From positions 15,696,001 to 15,760,000 of the forward strand of contig OX327697.1 in assembly GCA_946807835.1 (NCBI GenBank): 64,000 nt of DNA, in the 5' to 3' direction. Position 1 is the stretch's first letter; every line of letters begins with the position of its first letter. The position numbers were made by a program, and so were the translations under genes. Positions 47,760 to 59,954 of this stretch are shown piece after piece. Source of the stretch: Ailanthus altissimus (Eukaryota > Streptophyta > Magnoliopsida > Sapindales > Simaroubaceae). The notes under the pieces were generated by a model. That model was not told the DNA's origin and did no database searches. It saw only the letters and a list, made by a program, of their open reading frames with translations.

Positions 47760-48429
47760 ATAAAAACCCTAATGAACTTGATAAAGAGATTTTTGTGTTG
47801 GTCTAAAATAATTTGATATATGATCATAAGGTAATAACTATAAATTTTATGTGGGATAGATATATATCTACATGACATATATGGTATGAATAGATTAGTT
47901 CTTAATAAAACCTATTATCATCTGATTACCATAGATATATGGATAATTGTTAGGGTAAGATATAGCCACTTGACCATTGATAGAGATTTGTGATGATATT
48001 AGGAATTTAGCTTATAATTCATATTAAGGGATTAATTTAAGAAAAGATTAATTAGTTCAAGCAACATATCAAGAGATAGTTATAATCCTAGATTTTATCT
48101 ATTATTAGTGCTTCTATTTATTATTTTCATCTTTTCTATCTTGTTAATTTTTTTATTATTTAGTTTAGATTACTATCTTTTAATTTTCTTTAATTTGAAT
48201 AAAAGTAAGGAGACACAATTTTATTACTTAACATAAATAATAACAATAATTCCTTAAGAGAATGATACACTACTCATCTTAAATTACTTCTTTACGATAG
48301 AGTGCACTTATGCTTTAACTAGAAATCGCTTATCAACCACATGTTGGGGCAATATTTAAGATGTACACAATATCTCATTCTCAGGTATATTAGTATACGA
48401 GGTATTGTTAATATAAGTTCAAACAAAAA

Positions 48430-51095
48430 ATTATATGAAGAATTGTAGTTTTTGATACATAATAAGAATATTAGTTTATTCCTATTTGGACTTTTATTTG
48501 ATTATGGGGTTAAGGATGAGAGATTATAGAGTTGAACAGAAAACTTAGATTTATACTGTGGGGATAAATATTTTAAAAATAAAAATTCTTTGAACTACAA
48601 GAAGTTAGATGTTTGGTTCAATAGGATAGATTTAAGTAAAGCTAATGACGTAAATGCAGTAAAATTATGTATTTTTTATTTTATTTTATCGTATGTTGAT
48701 GTCGTGCGATCATCATAGAGAGATCCAATATTTTGTGCTTAGGCTTATGGATGACTTAGATGAGTTCAATTAGTACCCATGAGGCATAATTGCGTGGTCT
48801 ATAATCTATGACATCTTAAGCACATTGGCAGGAACAAAAGATAAAAAAGATCAGAAAAGAGGATGGTCAAAAGAATAAAAAGTGTAATGTATATAGTTTT
48901 GCTCATGTATTCATGGTGAGTGATTCTATCGATTCATTATTATATTAAAATAAAGAGAAAGTATTCAAACTACCTTTTCTTAATGTGAATTGTTTTTTAT
49001 TATCTTAGGTTTGGATTTATAAGGTGATTTCGGTCTAATTCAATGTTTGCATGTTTCGATGGTAACCATTTTTTGCACCTCTTAAATTGGTAAGTTTATT
49101 ATTCAAAGACGTTGAATAGATTCTCTTTAAAGGATGAAGATTTGGTAAGTTTTTACACCATATAACCATTTTAAAACACACACATGTATATATATATATA
49201 TATGTATATATGTATATATGTGTGTGTGTGTATAAAATTTTCTGTTAATGATTAACAAGTTTGTAATTTTGTGTAGGTTTTAGAGGAACATGGAAAATTG
49301 GTAACAAGACAACATGAAAAGAATGAGGATTTTCACATGGCAGCAAAGTTGTGACACCGATTAAAAATCTTTGGAAGGCATCTCAAACTGAACCATATTG
49401 TGAAGTTGAACGTGTAATTCATTGATATTGAGGGATAAAATGGATGTTCAGTGTGGGTACTCCTTGGAAGTCATAATTCAATGCCTTTTCTTTTTATTTA
49501 CTATTTGATTTTGATGAGTATTATATTGTGAAGATTGATTGTATAATTACTTATGTATAGTTTAAGTCAAATAAGTTATTACCATATAGCATTCTTGACA
49601 AGAAGATTGATGATCTACGGGACTAGATGTTAGTTATCAAAACAAAGTTGATAACCAAGATGGATAAGGACAAAGTAAAGCTCTTGCATCAAATGAGAAT
49701 CGTGATTTAGTACTTCTAATCATCTAACATGTTTGAGGATGTTGATCAGACAATGGTATATTTTGGTGTTGTTTAATATTTTTGTACATTATTTATAACT
49801 CAATATATTAATCGTGTTGTTTTATTTGAGTTTGTTGTGGAGGGCATGACACCCATAATGTTTAGACTCTAACAGCTTGGCATTAACATCAATGGTAGTT
49901 GGACATGTAATCGGGCATATTGTATGATCAAGAGAGCCTCATAAGTGTGTAATTTATACTTGATGATGTTGTACAAGGGATAAGTATGTTTAAGTGCTAG
50001 TTCAAGGATACATGGGTTAAACACACCCCTTATATTAATCTTATTCAAAAGAAGATTAGAAAAAGAAAGGTAGAATTGTAAGTAGAGGCTTCGTTTACTA
50101 ATTCTCAAATTGACATGGATCTAAATGGCTGATAGACTTGGCCATGCATGCAGAGTTTCAGACTTTGGCTTTGGGATGGTTAATGGCGTGTTAGCTTACT
50201 TGGGATTGATGCTAATCATAAATGGTTTAATGACCTCCTAAATGACTAGCATGATGATTTTTTAAGGATATTCCTGTTTTTGTTTTAATGTGAATTAGTT
50301 GGTCCATCAACGCCAATACAACTTATGCAAGCGTACTCATAAGGGTCCAATGCAACTTATGCAAGCATACTCATAAGGGTGCACAGTTGCAAATGCATAT
50401 TTTTTTGTAAGTTTTTTTTTCCTTTTGTTGTTCACATTATATTATAAATTTATTAATATAATTATTTTAATTCAATGCAATGTATTTAATTTTAAGAGTC
50501 CATTAGATGTGTGCATCAATAACATACTTGTGCACTGGATGATATTACATAGGAATCATCGTTGTTATTTTATGGACTGGGACAAAAGGAAAATTTACTT
50601 TGTGCTAAATTGTAGGCTGAGGTATATAAGATAATGGACATAAAATAATATATATTTTTTTTATTATACATTTAGTTCATAATAAAACTACAATTGTCTA
50701 TGTAGATACATATTCATATGAACTATAAAATAGAGTATACGATTATGACGAAAGTCAATTTGATGCAGAGGAAGATTACTATCTATGATTCCAGCATTAA
50801 TAGATATGTTGACAAAGTGATAGAAGTTTTTCTTTGTGTATTCTTATGCCACACTATTTTCGTGCATGCAAATTTTATGCCTTTAGGAGAAAAGTAGTGG
50901 AAGATTTATTGTTGTTTGATGTTCTATGTTTAAAAGAATTTGTGCCTTAATAAATGGTTCCAAGTGGGGACTATTATGTATTTACTTATATGTTTATTGA
51001 GTATCTAATATTGAGTCAACAATTTGGTTTTGACATTGAGACTAATACTTTTTTAACAGAAAAAATAGTCATAGATTTAAAAACCCATGTTGAGA
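48430..51095 (+). pseudogene. Ulp1-type (C48) protease gene of a MULE-like element
   Basis: Degenerate plus-strand gene. 48520-49010 resembles the N-terminal domain (DUF1985 type) found in plant Ulp1-like transposon proteins, with VNAVKLCIFYF, LNEFN-like and LLNW-like blocks. 49270-49340 reads LEEHGKLVTRQHEK. The C48 catalytic region is at 50480-51095: NILVHWMIL (catalytic His), a TIYDSSINRYVDKV block (50785-50830, the Asp position), then VPSGDYYVFTYMFIEYL (50958-51007), where QxxGDCG is expected, so the catalytic Cys appears lost. Family members remove SUMO-type modifiers; those carried by MULEs have unknown function. Stops and AT-rich intron-like gaps separate the blocks. Confidence 0.65.
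49188..49232. repeat. TATATG/TGTGTG microsatellite
   Basis: CACACATGTATATATATATA, then TATGTATATATG and GTGTGTGTGTGTATA units. Confidence 0.8.
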
Positions 51096-51480
51096 AATAA
51101 AGAAAGACTGCTTTGTGTTATACAAATGTAAAAAATATTATATAGATGTGTAATTGTATTATATAGTTATCTGTTGTCCTTGTGTTTGAAGGATATGTAC
51201 AGAAATGATATATAGATGTGCAAATGTATAACAGTGTTATTTTTTAAATTATAAGTATTGGAATGTTCATAAAATAAGAAAACATTTTGTCAGAATTTTG
51301 GTATATGATAGTTGACTATATTTAACTGATAATAAGGTAAATCAAATAACAAATATTAAAATAAGGCAAAAGAAAGGTGCATAAAGTAAACCAAACAAAA
51401 GATGATTGAATATCAATGTAAGTTTTATTTAAAAAAACAATTTTATTATAATAATGTAAACAAAAATAAACAGTCAAACA
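51096..51480. other. Spacer between convergent MULE genes
   Basis: AT-rich; includes two diverged copies of ATATAGATGTG (51140, 51212). No coding sequence. Confidence 0.5.
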
Positions 51481-51539
51481 TCAATTACTATGTAAAGCAG
51501 TAGGGTTTCGATATGTCTGACGGTTATTTCTATATTATT

Positions 51540-54320
51540 TATAATGAAAACAAATTTTTTTATGGTTCCTCCCCTTACAATGGAATTCGCTTCGTCCTAC
51601 GCCTTTCTACTTGTTGACGTATTATAGGAAGTTGGATGTCAACTGTTGAGTGTTGATTTATTTAGGGTGCAAGCATGTGGTATATGTATTTAACAACAAA
51701 ATATACATATCTCATACATATACATACACAACGGAAGTATAAAATTTTGTAATAAACACAATTATTATATATTAATCAAATTAATAACGAAATTAAGAAA
51801 TAACCTTGAAGCTTTTGGATCAAAATTCTTGAAGTCCACCTGAAATGCAAGCTTTGATTAATTCTAATAATTAACAGTGGTGGGATTGATTATCTAGAAT
51901 GACAGTATTTTAATATAGTAATAAGTTTAACAAATTAAACTTAAGTTTTTTTTATTTTTCTTTAATTAACACATAATTAATAAATCAAACTCTTAATTTT
52001 GCTTAATTGGCTTTAAGTCTAATGAAAAGAAAATTTAATTATAAATTCAACATTTGAATTCAAAATTAAGAGAACAATTTTTCTTTTTTCTTTCTCTTTG
52101 ATGGCCGGCCAAAATTACTTAGCAAAAATAAAATTAACCTTTAAATTTTATTTTATTTTACAAATATATACAAATGAATTTTATTTTATTTTTATTTCAC
52201 TTAATTTGAATTTGCATTTAACTTAACCTAACTATAGTTAATATTTAACTCTAATTAAGTTAGTTTAACTTAATCCTTAAGTTAAATAAATATTTAAATA
52301 ATCTAACATAGTTAACTAACTTAACTATGGTTAGGTTAACCTTTACTTAACCATTAAGTAAGGTTAACTTAACTTAACTCTATGGTTAACTTTTAACCAT
52401 AGTTAAAAAAATTATTTATTTAACTATTAAATAAATAAATATTTATTTTAATTATTTAACAATTAAATAATCGTTAAGTGAAATTATATTTACGTCCTTA
52501 CTAGGTTACCAAGTTAACATAAAGTGAGTCTCACCATTTAACCATATACTTTAGTTAACTTAATTATAGTAAATTGTTGAATTTTACTGTATTAAACTAT
52601 TCAATATAGTATGCTACCCAAGTGTCAAAGAGTACATTTCATATTGGGACTTTTTAGGTTTATATTCAATTCGTCAAATGAAACTATTCCATAAGTCTGT
52701 GATCGATGCTTTATGCACACGTCACGGATATAACAAATTAGTGCGTTAGACCATACATATTGAGGTTACTATATATACGTATAATCTTTCCGTCATTATA
52801 TCCTGGATAGGCGGGATATAAATCATCACCATCAAATCCCTGTGAACTTATCTCCAGATTCGTATCTTAATGAACAATATACACAAACAATTTTGCTATA
52901 TTGTTCAACTCTGTAGAAAACTCTTTTCCTGAATTCATTGCTTGTGGCCATAAGACTTTATAAGATACAATGCATCAGATATATAACCCACCTATATAAG
53001 TTGGCGGATCCCGTATCTAAGCATATTGAACTCTATGAGCATCGGACCATACCCAGTGACATATAGTGGTCAGACCATGAAAGGTCTCTGACATACGTGG
53101 AACCAAAGTATGGTAGATTACCCATAAGTCCATTGCGGTGCTCAGTTCGAAGGACTACGAATACTACTCAACTCGAGAGGACCTTCTTTTGACTAATTTA
53201 TAGAATATCTATTGGGGTCCTCGTAAGTCTGTTCAGAATCTAGTCCTGACTGAATACCTACATGTCTATACGAGCTTCCACTAAACTCATGGCCAACTAA
53301 GAACAATTATCTGTACAATACAGATATAAATATACACTGATCTATATTATAGAGATTCAACGATAGACCCACATTGGTGAACATAGATCAGGAACACTAT
53401 GTTTGAGAACATACTTATATAATGACATTTCCTAGCACATTTTCTAACTCTTTATAACTATGTCATTATAAGTAAACTCTCAGGTCTTTGTCCCATTATA
53501 GACAAGGTTCTAACTCCTTAGATCTTGCTAACTCTTAGCAGTGCTAACTCTTAGCATTTATAACTCTCAGCATTGTTAACTCTTAGCATTGCTAACTCTT
53601 AGCACTAGTCTAAACTCCTTTAAACTAGATCTGAACTCCGTCAGATTATACAATATCTATAGTGTTACAAGCTTTAGTACCATTTAATTAAGGTTATTAG
53701 TGATCTAATAAAGTATTCATTGTATAAATATTACAAAATAAATATTCACGCAAACAAGGATGACACGTAAGCACAACCCTAACATCAAAATCCCTGACTT
53801 CATTTGGAACTATCCAATCTAATGAATGGCTAACAAGAAGGACTAACTTCTGACAACTGTATGTTTGCATAGACAATAACATGAGGATAAGGTAGTTTCA
53901 AAAGTCAAACTTCTAAAAACTGCATGTCTTTACAGTAATATCCACTATTCTATTTCTACTTTCGTTATTCACTAGAAATTATGAGTTATTTACTAGGCGA
54001 ACTATCATTCAACTAGATTTTTTATTATGGTTCATCACTTTATGATTTGCCTAAGTTGTAAAAAAGAATGTCATGCCTTTTGCTGCCTCTTGTCTACGAT
54101 AAAATCACTGCTATGTTATCTCATATATTCATTAACTAAAATGGTCACAGAAAGGTATCTTACATTCTTTACAAGTGTATTAATACTCTCTGCGATATTA
54201 CTAGTTATGATGTTGTATTTTTTGAATGCATTCATTGATGAAACTTATTTTCTCATACCAACATCTTCCTTTAAATACTTAGCTACCTCAAGTCTCATAT
54301 CTCGTATCTTATTTATTTAG
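51540..54320 (-). pseudogene. Mutator-like (MURA) transposase C-terminal part, split by a solo LTR
   Basis: Minus strand from 54320: YNIITSNIAESINTL (near 54245-54200), the conserved MURA block before the C-terminus; then VTILVNEYMR; then a damaged SWIM zinc finger around KLPYPHVIVYAN (near 53900-53865). It runs to NEVRDFD at the LTR edge (53785) and resumes left of the LTR with IQLPIIRQQVERRRTKRIPL (51645-51580), the usual basic tail of MULE transposases. Removing the LTR makes the frame continuous. The catalytic DDE region, expected right of 54320, is gone. It faces the Ulp1-like gene tail to tail. Confidence 0.75.
51644..53784 (-). mobile_element. Solo family A copia LTR inside the transposase gene
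   Basis: 2141 bp; plus strand starts TGTTGAGTGTTGATTTATTTAG and ends GCACAACCCTAACA, i.e. minus-strand TGTTAGGGTTGTGC. Flanks TCAAC (51639-51643) and TCAAA (53785-53789) are a one-mismatch target copy. No interior. It includes a dense GTTAA/TTAAC cluster (52205-52415) and a TAACTCTTAGCATT array (53524-53605). Confidence 0.88.
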
Positions 54321-54571
54321 GGTTAAAAGAAAAAAAATAATATAACTTTATGGCAATAAAATAAGTAGTTAAAAATCTACCTAAATTAAAATCCATATAG
54401 AGTCCTCCATTTTCTCTTAAATGGTGAGGTAGTTTATGGTGGTTATCCTGCATAACTGCCATTTACGTCTACCAACTGCTTAGTTTTTTCCTCAAGTAAC
54501 TACTTTGGCTGCCCAAAAACCTTTATTTTTTAGTTTTGTTTACTAGTTTCGTTAGCCTGTTACGGTTAGAA

Positions 54572-56374
54572 ATGAATTTAGATAATATCCTGGCACAATA
54601 TGCCTCCCTTGATATTCATGATGATCAAATCACAATATCTTGCATTGACCATTCTATCTATGACATTGGTTCTTTGCGCGTTTTTCTTTCTCTAATTAGC
54701 AAGCTTCTGAGCTTTAAACCTGTCAATATGAGTGCTTTTATTTCAGGTATACATGCTTTGTGGCGAACAACAGATTCTTTTACTATAAAGGTTGTGAGCC
54801 CTCAATATAACGCTTTTGTCTTTTACTTCCAATCAAATATGGATCACTGCCATATGTTTCATGAGGGCCCTTGGTTTTTTTTATAATTGCCTTTTGGTTT
54901 TTATGGTTCCTCAGGGTGTTGGCCATTTCTCCGATCTAATGTTTAATCGAGTACTATTTTGGATTCAATTGTATGACCTTCCTCTTTCTTTGATGCATGC
55001 ATTGGTCGAAAAATATATTGGCTCCTTAGTGGATGAAGTTGAAGAGATAAATCAGGGTGCTAATGGAAAATGTCTTGAAAAGTACTTTCATGTACGGGTC
55101 TCTATTAATATTGATAAACTACTGATAGCGACGTTGAAAGTCTCCTTGCCCAATGCACTCGATGTTATCACCTTTTTTCTTTGTTATAAATAATTGTCTG
55201 CACTGTGTTTTATTTGCGGCCACTTTGGTCACATTAAGAGAGAATGTATCTAAAATTCTACTTATTTTACCCATGACACCACTCCTCTTACAGTTATTGG
55301 ATAAGAGCCAACTCTACCACCAGGATTGATACTTTTTATTCTAGGAAGCAGTCCAGAGCCGCACATCCTGTATCTGGGTTGACAGACTCCAATCTAGTTC
55401 TTGATGATACTTCACTAGATGGTACCAATTACTCTTTACCAATTATCTCTTCTGCTTTGCCTCAAAATTTTTTGCCACTAGTCAAACACAGAAAGGGATA
55501 TAAGTTTCTCAAACTACCTTATCTCTTTTCCCTATTCATGTACCTCATCCTATTATGTGCCATAATTTATCTATTGCCAGTTATGTAAACAAGTATGACT
55601 GTATCCCTACAAAAAATCCATATGAACCACATGATGTGTTTAAATGGAAGACTGATAGTGGTAAAACTTCTGTGGTATTCAATCATAAGGTTTTATCGCT
55701 ACTTATACACAAATCACATAGTCCTTTGCCATTTGGAAGTTTTTGCCAATTATCTACTTTGCATGCATCATGCCTTTATGCATGACTTTTGTGACTCTTC
55801 GCCTCCTTCATCTTTGCCTCATAATGCTGCTAACTTGGCTCCAAATCCCTTTGTTGGGGTCTCTGATATGCTTCATTCTATTCAAGCTATGCCTCCATTT
55901 ACTTGTCTCAGTACCATCAATCTGTTTGGGGATGTGGATAATCATCTTCATAATGTTCTAATAATTGATGATTTTAGCTTTCAAACCATTTCTCAATATA
56001 TGGGTAGTAAGAGGCATGGTTTGGGAAAGAAACATACGTTATCTAGTACTTATCCTAAGACTCTGAAAGAGATTCGGAAGACCCCTCGTAGTTACTCAGG
56101 TGAATTTGGTGCTTGTTTATCATTGTTTACCTCCACTCTGGTGCTTGGGAAACATCGGTCAAATCTTATGTTGTTTTCATTTGTTTCAAATTTGACAGGG
56201 AAAGGTTTTCAAAAACAACAATTGCAGTTGAACTTTGATTTTGATGATGAGAATACACTATTGGCTTCTCTTATTCCTGCTGAGTTTGTAATTCTAAATA
56301 CCTTGGATTGTGATACTACTTCTACTATTAAAACGACAGCTCCTGCTTTGGTACAAGGTCCCCGATACCAATGA
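54572..56374 (+). pseudogene. LINE ORF1 (DUF4283-type with zinc knuckle)
   Basis: Starts MNLDNILAQYASLD at 54572. It carries the DUF4283-type block ALWRTTDSF...FHEGPWFF, continues after a frameshift at about 54885 with NCLLVFMVPQGVG and VLFWIQLYDLPLSLM (54895-54990), then a CCHC knuckle C-F-I-C-G-H-F-G-H-I-K-R-E-C (55209-55250). The C-terminal half (to 56374) is poorly conserved. ORF1 proteins of plant L1-type LINEs bind the element RNA. The last stop TGA overlaps the ORF2 start as ATGA. Confidence 0.75.
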
Positions 56375-59300
56375 GTTGCCTATGTTGGAATGTTTGGGGC
56401 TTGGACAACACCTGGGCATTCCAAGTCATATGTCAATTAATACAGGATTATTGCCCGAATTTGGTTTTTCTCTCAGAAACCATTTCTTATAAGCAACGAG
56501 AGAAACCATTTCTTATAAGCAACAAATTGAGAATCTTTGAATCAAAATTGGCTTTGTTGGCGGCTTGGTTGTTGAACAAATGGATAGAAGTGACGGCCTT
56601 GCTTTGCTTTCGTATAATAAAAATTCAAGTTACTCTTATTTCCTTTTCTAGGTTTCACATTGATGTTGCTATATCTTTGCATGTTGGAAAACTGTGGTGT
56701 TTTACTGGATTTTATGGCAATCTAGAGGCTTCTCAGCGCATTTATTCCTAAACTTTGCTCCGGCATCTCTATAGTTTGTCTACTCTGCCTTGATTATGTT
56801 TAGATAATTTTAATGAAATTTTGACTAAAGAGGAAAATAAGGGTGGTCAAGCTCAACCCCGATATTTGCTGCATAATTTTTGTTGTGCTCTAGATGATTG
56901 CGCTTTAATGGATATGTGGTTTAATGGTCCTCTATTCATTTGATGTAATGGTCAAATAAGCGGTTGTTTCATCCATGCATGGCTTGATCGAGTGACATAT
57001 GATGTTAAGTGGTGTGAACTCTTCTCTTTTTTGACAATGAAACATCTTGATTTTTGGGGGTTTGATCATCGTTCTTTACTGATCCTAGTTTGGGATGTCA
57101 TGGATGGTTGTCCAAATCACCAGTATGTTAGTAAATTCCATTTTGAGGAGGTATAGGTAGATGAGGCATATTATCACTAGTTAGTCGCAGAAGGGTAGAT
57201 GTTTATAGATTCTATTTAGGGCATTTATTATAATATTTCCCCTCTTGGTATCTCTCTTAAAGTTTGGAACCGTGCCTGTTTTCTATGATTATCTTCAGAT
57301 ATTAAGACTACTTAGTAGCAACTCTTAGCTTTAAATACTCATATCTTCTTTAATAATTGGCAGCATATTTGACATTTTAAAGGCCACCTTAATGTTTTAT
57401 ACTACAAGAAAGAGAAGTATTGGCGACAACGATCGAGGGTCTCTTGGCTCAAGAGTGGTGATTAGAATACTAGATATTTTTATTTCAAAGCCTCTAGTCG
57501 GTGGAAGAGAAATTGGATTTCAGGCCTCTTTGATAGCCTTGGCATTTGGCAAAAGGATCTTGATATGATTGAAACAATTCTATCCTTCCACTTCACCCAT
57601 ATTTTAACTTCTTCAGGTCATTCGAATATTAATTTTCAACCAATTTATGATTGTGTGAATGGCCGGCTCTTAGACTAAAGTCTTCACCACCTCAATGCAC
57701 TATTTCTTGTGGTTGATGTTCAAAGGGCTATTTTTTAAATGTACCCTACCAAGTCACTGGGTTATGATGGTATTGTTAGGGTTGGTGCTTACGTGCCATC
57801 CTTAAATGTACATATACTTGTGTATTTATACAAGTATACATTTTTATTGAATTACTAATACCTATTAATATGATATTATGCAATGTAACATTACAAATAT
57901 TGTATGATTTGAAGGAGTTTAGATTAGATCTAAAGGATTTTAGATAAGAGCTCACAGTTAGGCACGCTAAAAGATATAATTGCTAAATGTTAACATAGTT
58001 AAGTGTTAACTGGTTATAATACTCAGCGAAGATCCAAGAGTTGGAACTTTGTCTGTAATAGGACATAGACCTGGGAATATACTAGTAACTGCATAGTTGC
58101 AAGAGTTGCAATCGGGTGCCAGAAAATGATAGTTGCACAAGTATGTTCTCAAATAATTGTCCCTGATCTATTTCTGCTAATGCGGGTTTATCGATGGATA
58201 AATTTTATATAGATCAGCATATGTCGTACTTATAGGGTATAGATGGTCGTTCCTAGCCGACTTGAGCTTGGAGCTCGTATTGACATATGGGTATCCAGTT
58301 AGGACTGGATATGGGATAAACTCATGAAGGCTTCTGATAGACACTCTATATAAGCCGTCAACAGAGGGTCTTCTCAAGTTGAGTAGTATACGTGGTCCTT
58401 TGACTTAAGTGCCACGGTAGGCTTGTAAGTGATCCACCATACTTTGGTTTCACACATGTCACAGACCTTTCATGGTGTGATTGCTGAGTATGGTCCGATG
58501 CTTATAAAGTTCGGTGTGTACAGATATCGGATCCGTTAGCTTGCATAGGGAATTAGATATCCAGATGCTTTGAGATTGTATCTTAGAAAATCTTATGGCC
58601 ATAAACATTAATCCCGGGAAAGAGTTTCCGTCAGGGTAAAACACTATGGCAAAAGAGTTTGCACATATTGTTCAGTAAGATACAAGTCTGGAGATAAGAC
58701 ATGGATGAGTACTAAAGGATTTGACAGTGATGATCTATATCCTCGCACATCCAGGATATCATGACGGAAGGACTATACATATGCGTTGTAACCTCAGCTT
58801 GCATAATTCAACATGCTGATTTGTATATCCGTGACGTGTGCGTGGGGCATTGTTCACGAACTCATGGAATAGTTCTATTTAACGAATCGGGCATGGACCT
58901 AGGGAGTCCCGCTATATGAAGTGTACTCGTTGTGCACTGGGGCATCGTATTGGATTAAATTGTTTAATCCAACAATATCTAACACTACCACAGAAATGTG
59001 TGCATGTCTGTATTTAAGTGTTAAATGCAATAATTAGTCAATAATTATTATTTACTAATTGTATAATGACACGTGACGCATTGTGGACACTTGGTTGAGT
59101 TTACTCAAGTGTGAGATTTTGTGGGACCCACTAAGGGTAGACTTGATAACTATTCATGAGGGGCAAAATAATTATTTTACACAATAATTATTTAATTGTT
59201 AAATAATCATAAATATCTATTTATAATATATTATTATATAATATTTTATTAAATGGTGAGAAATAGTTGGCATCCATTAATAATATATTATATTATTATT

Positions 59301-59954
59301 AATATTATATAATATATTATTTTATTATATATATATAAGAGATGTGTGTGAAAATGAATTAGAAAAAGAGGGTGTGTATTTGTGACGGGAGAGAGATGAG
59401 AGAATAAAAATGAATTGTTTCATTTTCATTCATGGTGCCGAGAAGAAGAAGAAGCGAAAAAAAAAGAAAAATAAAATTGTTTCATTTTTTTTTATAGTGC
59501 CCATTGAAGCAATTGTGAATTTCTTTAATTTTCATTTCCTTTCCTTTTAGAAAAAAGGATAAATACACACAATAAGCCATTTTATGGGTTTAAGAGTTAA
59601 ACATTGTGTTGGGTTATGAGTTGCTGTTCTAGCTTATTAAGCCCACCGAGTAAGTGATTAGAATTGCCCACGAGTTGGTTTCCATCTAGACTTCGAGAAA
59701 ATACATGTATAACGTTACACGTTCAGGTGATTTTTCAACACTACTAATATCTTAATGTGATTAATATATTTTATTTATTATATTTATTGCATATTTAAAT
59801 GCTTCTGTAGCGTTAAATATGTATGTGATACATATTTTAGGCAATAGACACAATTGTACATGTATACACCCACGTATATTAGATCCCCAATAGATATGTT
59901 AGCTTTATTTTATCAAAAGTACTCGGATGTGGTAGGTATAGATGTTACTGAAAC
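56371..59954 (+). pseudogene. LINE ORF2 (endonuclease and start of RT), split by a solo LTR
   Basis: Starts MSCLCWNVWGLDNTWAF, the N-terminal AP-endonuclease block (W-N-x-x-G-L). Further blocks: FLSETISYKQ (E of the active site), FTGFYGNLEASQR, LDNFNEIL (56797-56820, GDFNEIL expected), WLDRV (56983), FDHRSLL (57063-57085, the SDH-type box altered). Then the linker WLKSGD-stop-NTRYFYFKAS (57440-57495) and the first RT block SLGYDG at 57753. RT resumes after the LTR as LALFYQKYSDVVG (59900-59938). It is cut off by another copia LTR at 59955, so the RT palm is absent. Confidence 0.8.
57774..59892 (+). mobile_element. Solo family A copia LTR inside the LINE RT
   Basis: 2119 bp; starts TGTTAGGGTTGGTGCTTACG. 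Flanks GGTAT (57769-57773) and GATAT (59893-59897) are one-mismatch target copies, and the LINE RT frame is restored when it is removed. It has the ACTTGTGTATTTATACAAGT palindrome near its start and a (GAA)n patch at 59442-59465. The minus ORFs at 58177 and 58459 are chance frames. Confidence 0.9.

Larger units (their letters stand above)
43192..48335 (+). mobile_element. Solo Athila-type LTR split by a copia A fragment, TSD ACCAC
   Basis: The 5' third (43192-43566, starts TGATATGGG) matches 28449-28810. The 3' part (47763-48335, ends AATCGCTTATCA) matches the 3' part of the other Athila-type LTRs. Both outer edges are flanked by ACCAC (43187-43191 and 48336-48340), so the two halves belong to one insertion. 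The middle of the LTR is missing; copia A sequence (43567-47759) lies there instead. Confidence 0.8.

Noticed and set aside
54027..54320. 97-residue hydrophobic plus ORF suggesting a membrane protein
   Set aside because: It is the antisense shadow of the Mu transposase block containing TSNIAES on the minus strand.
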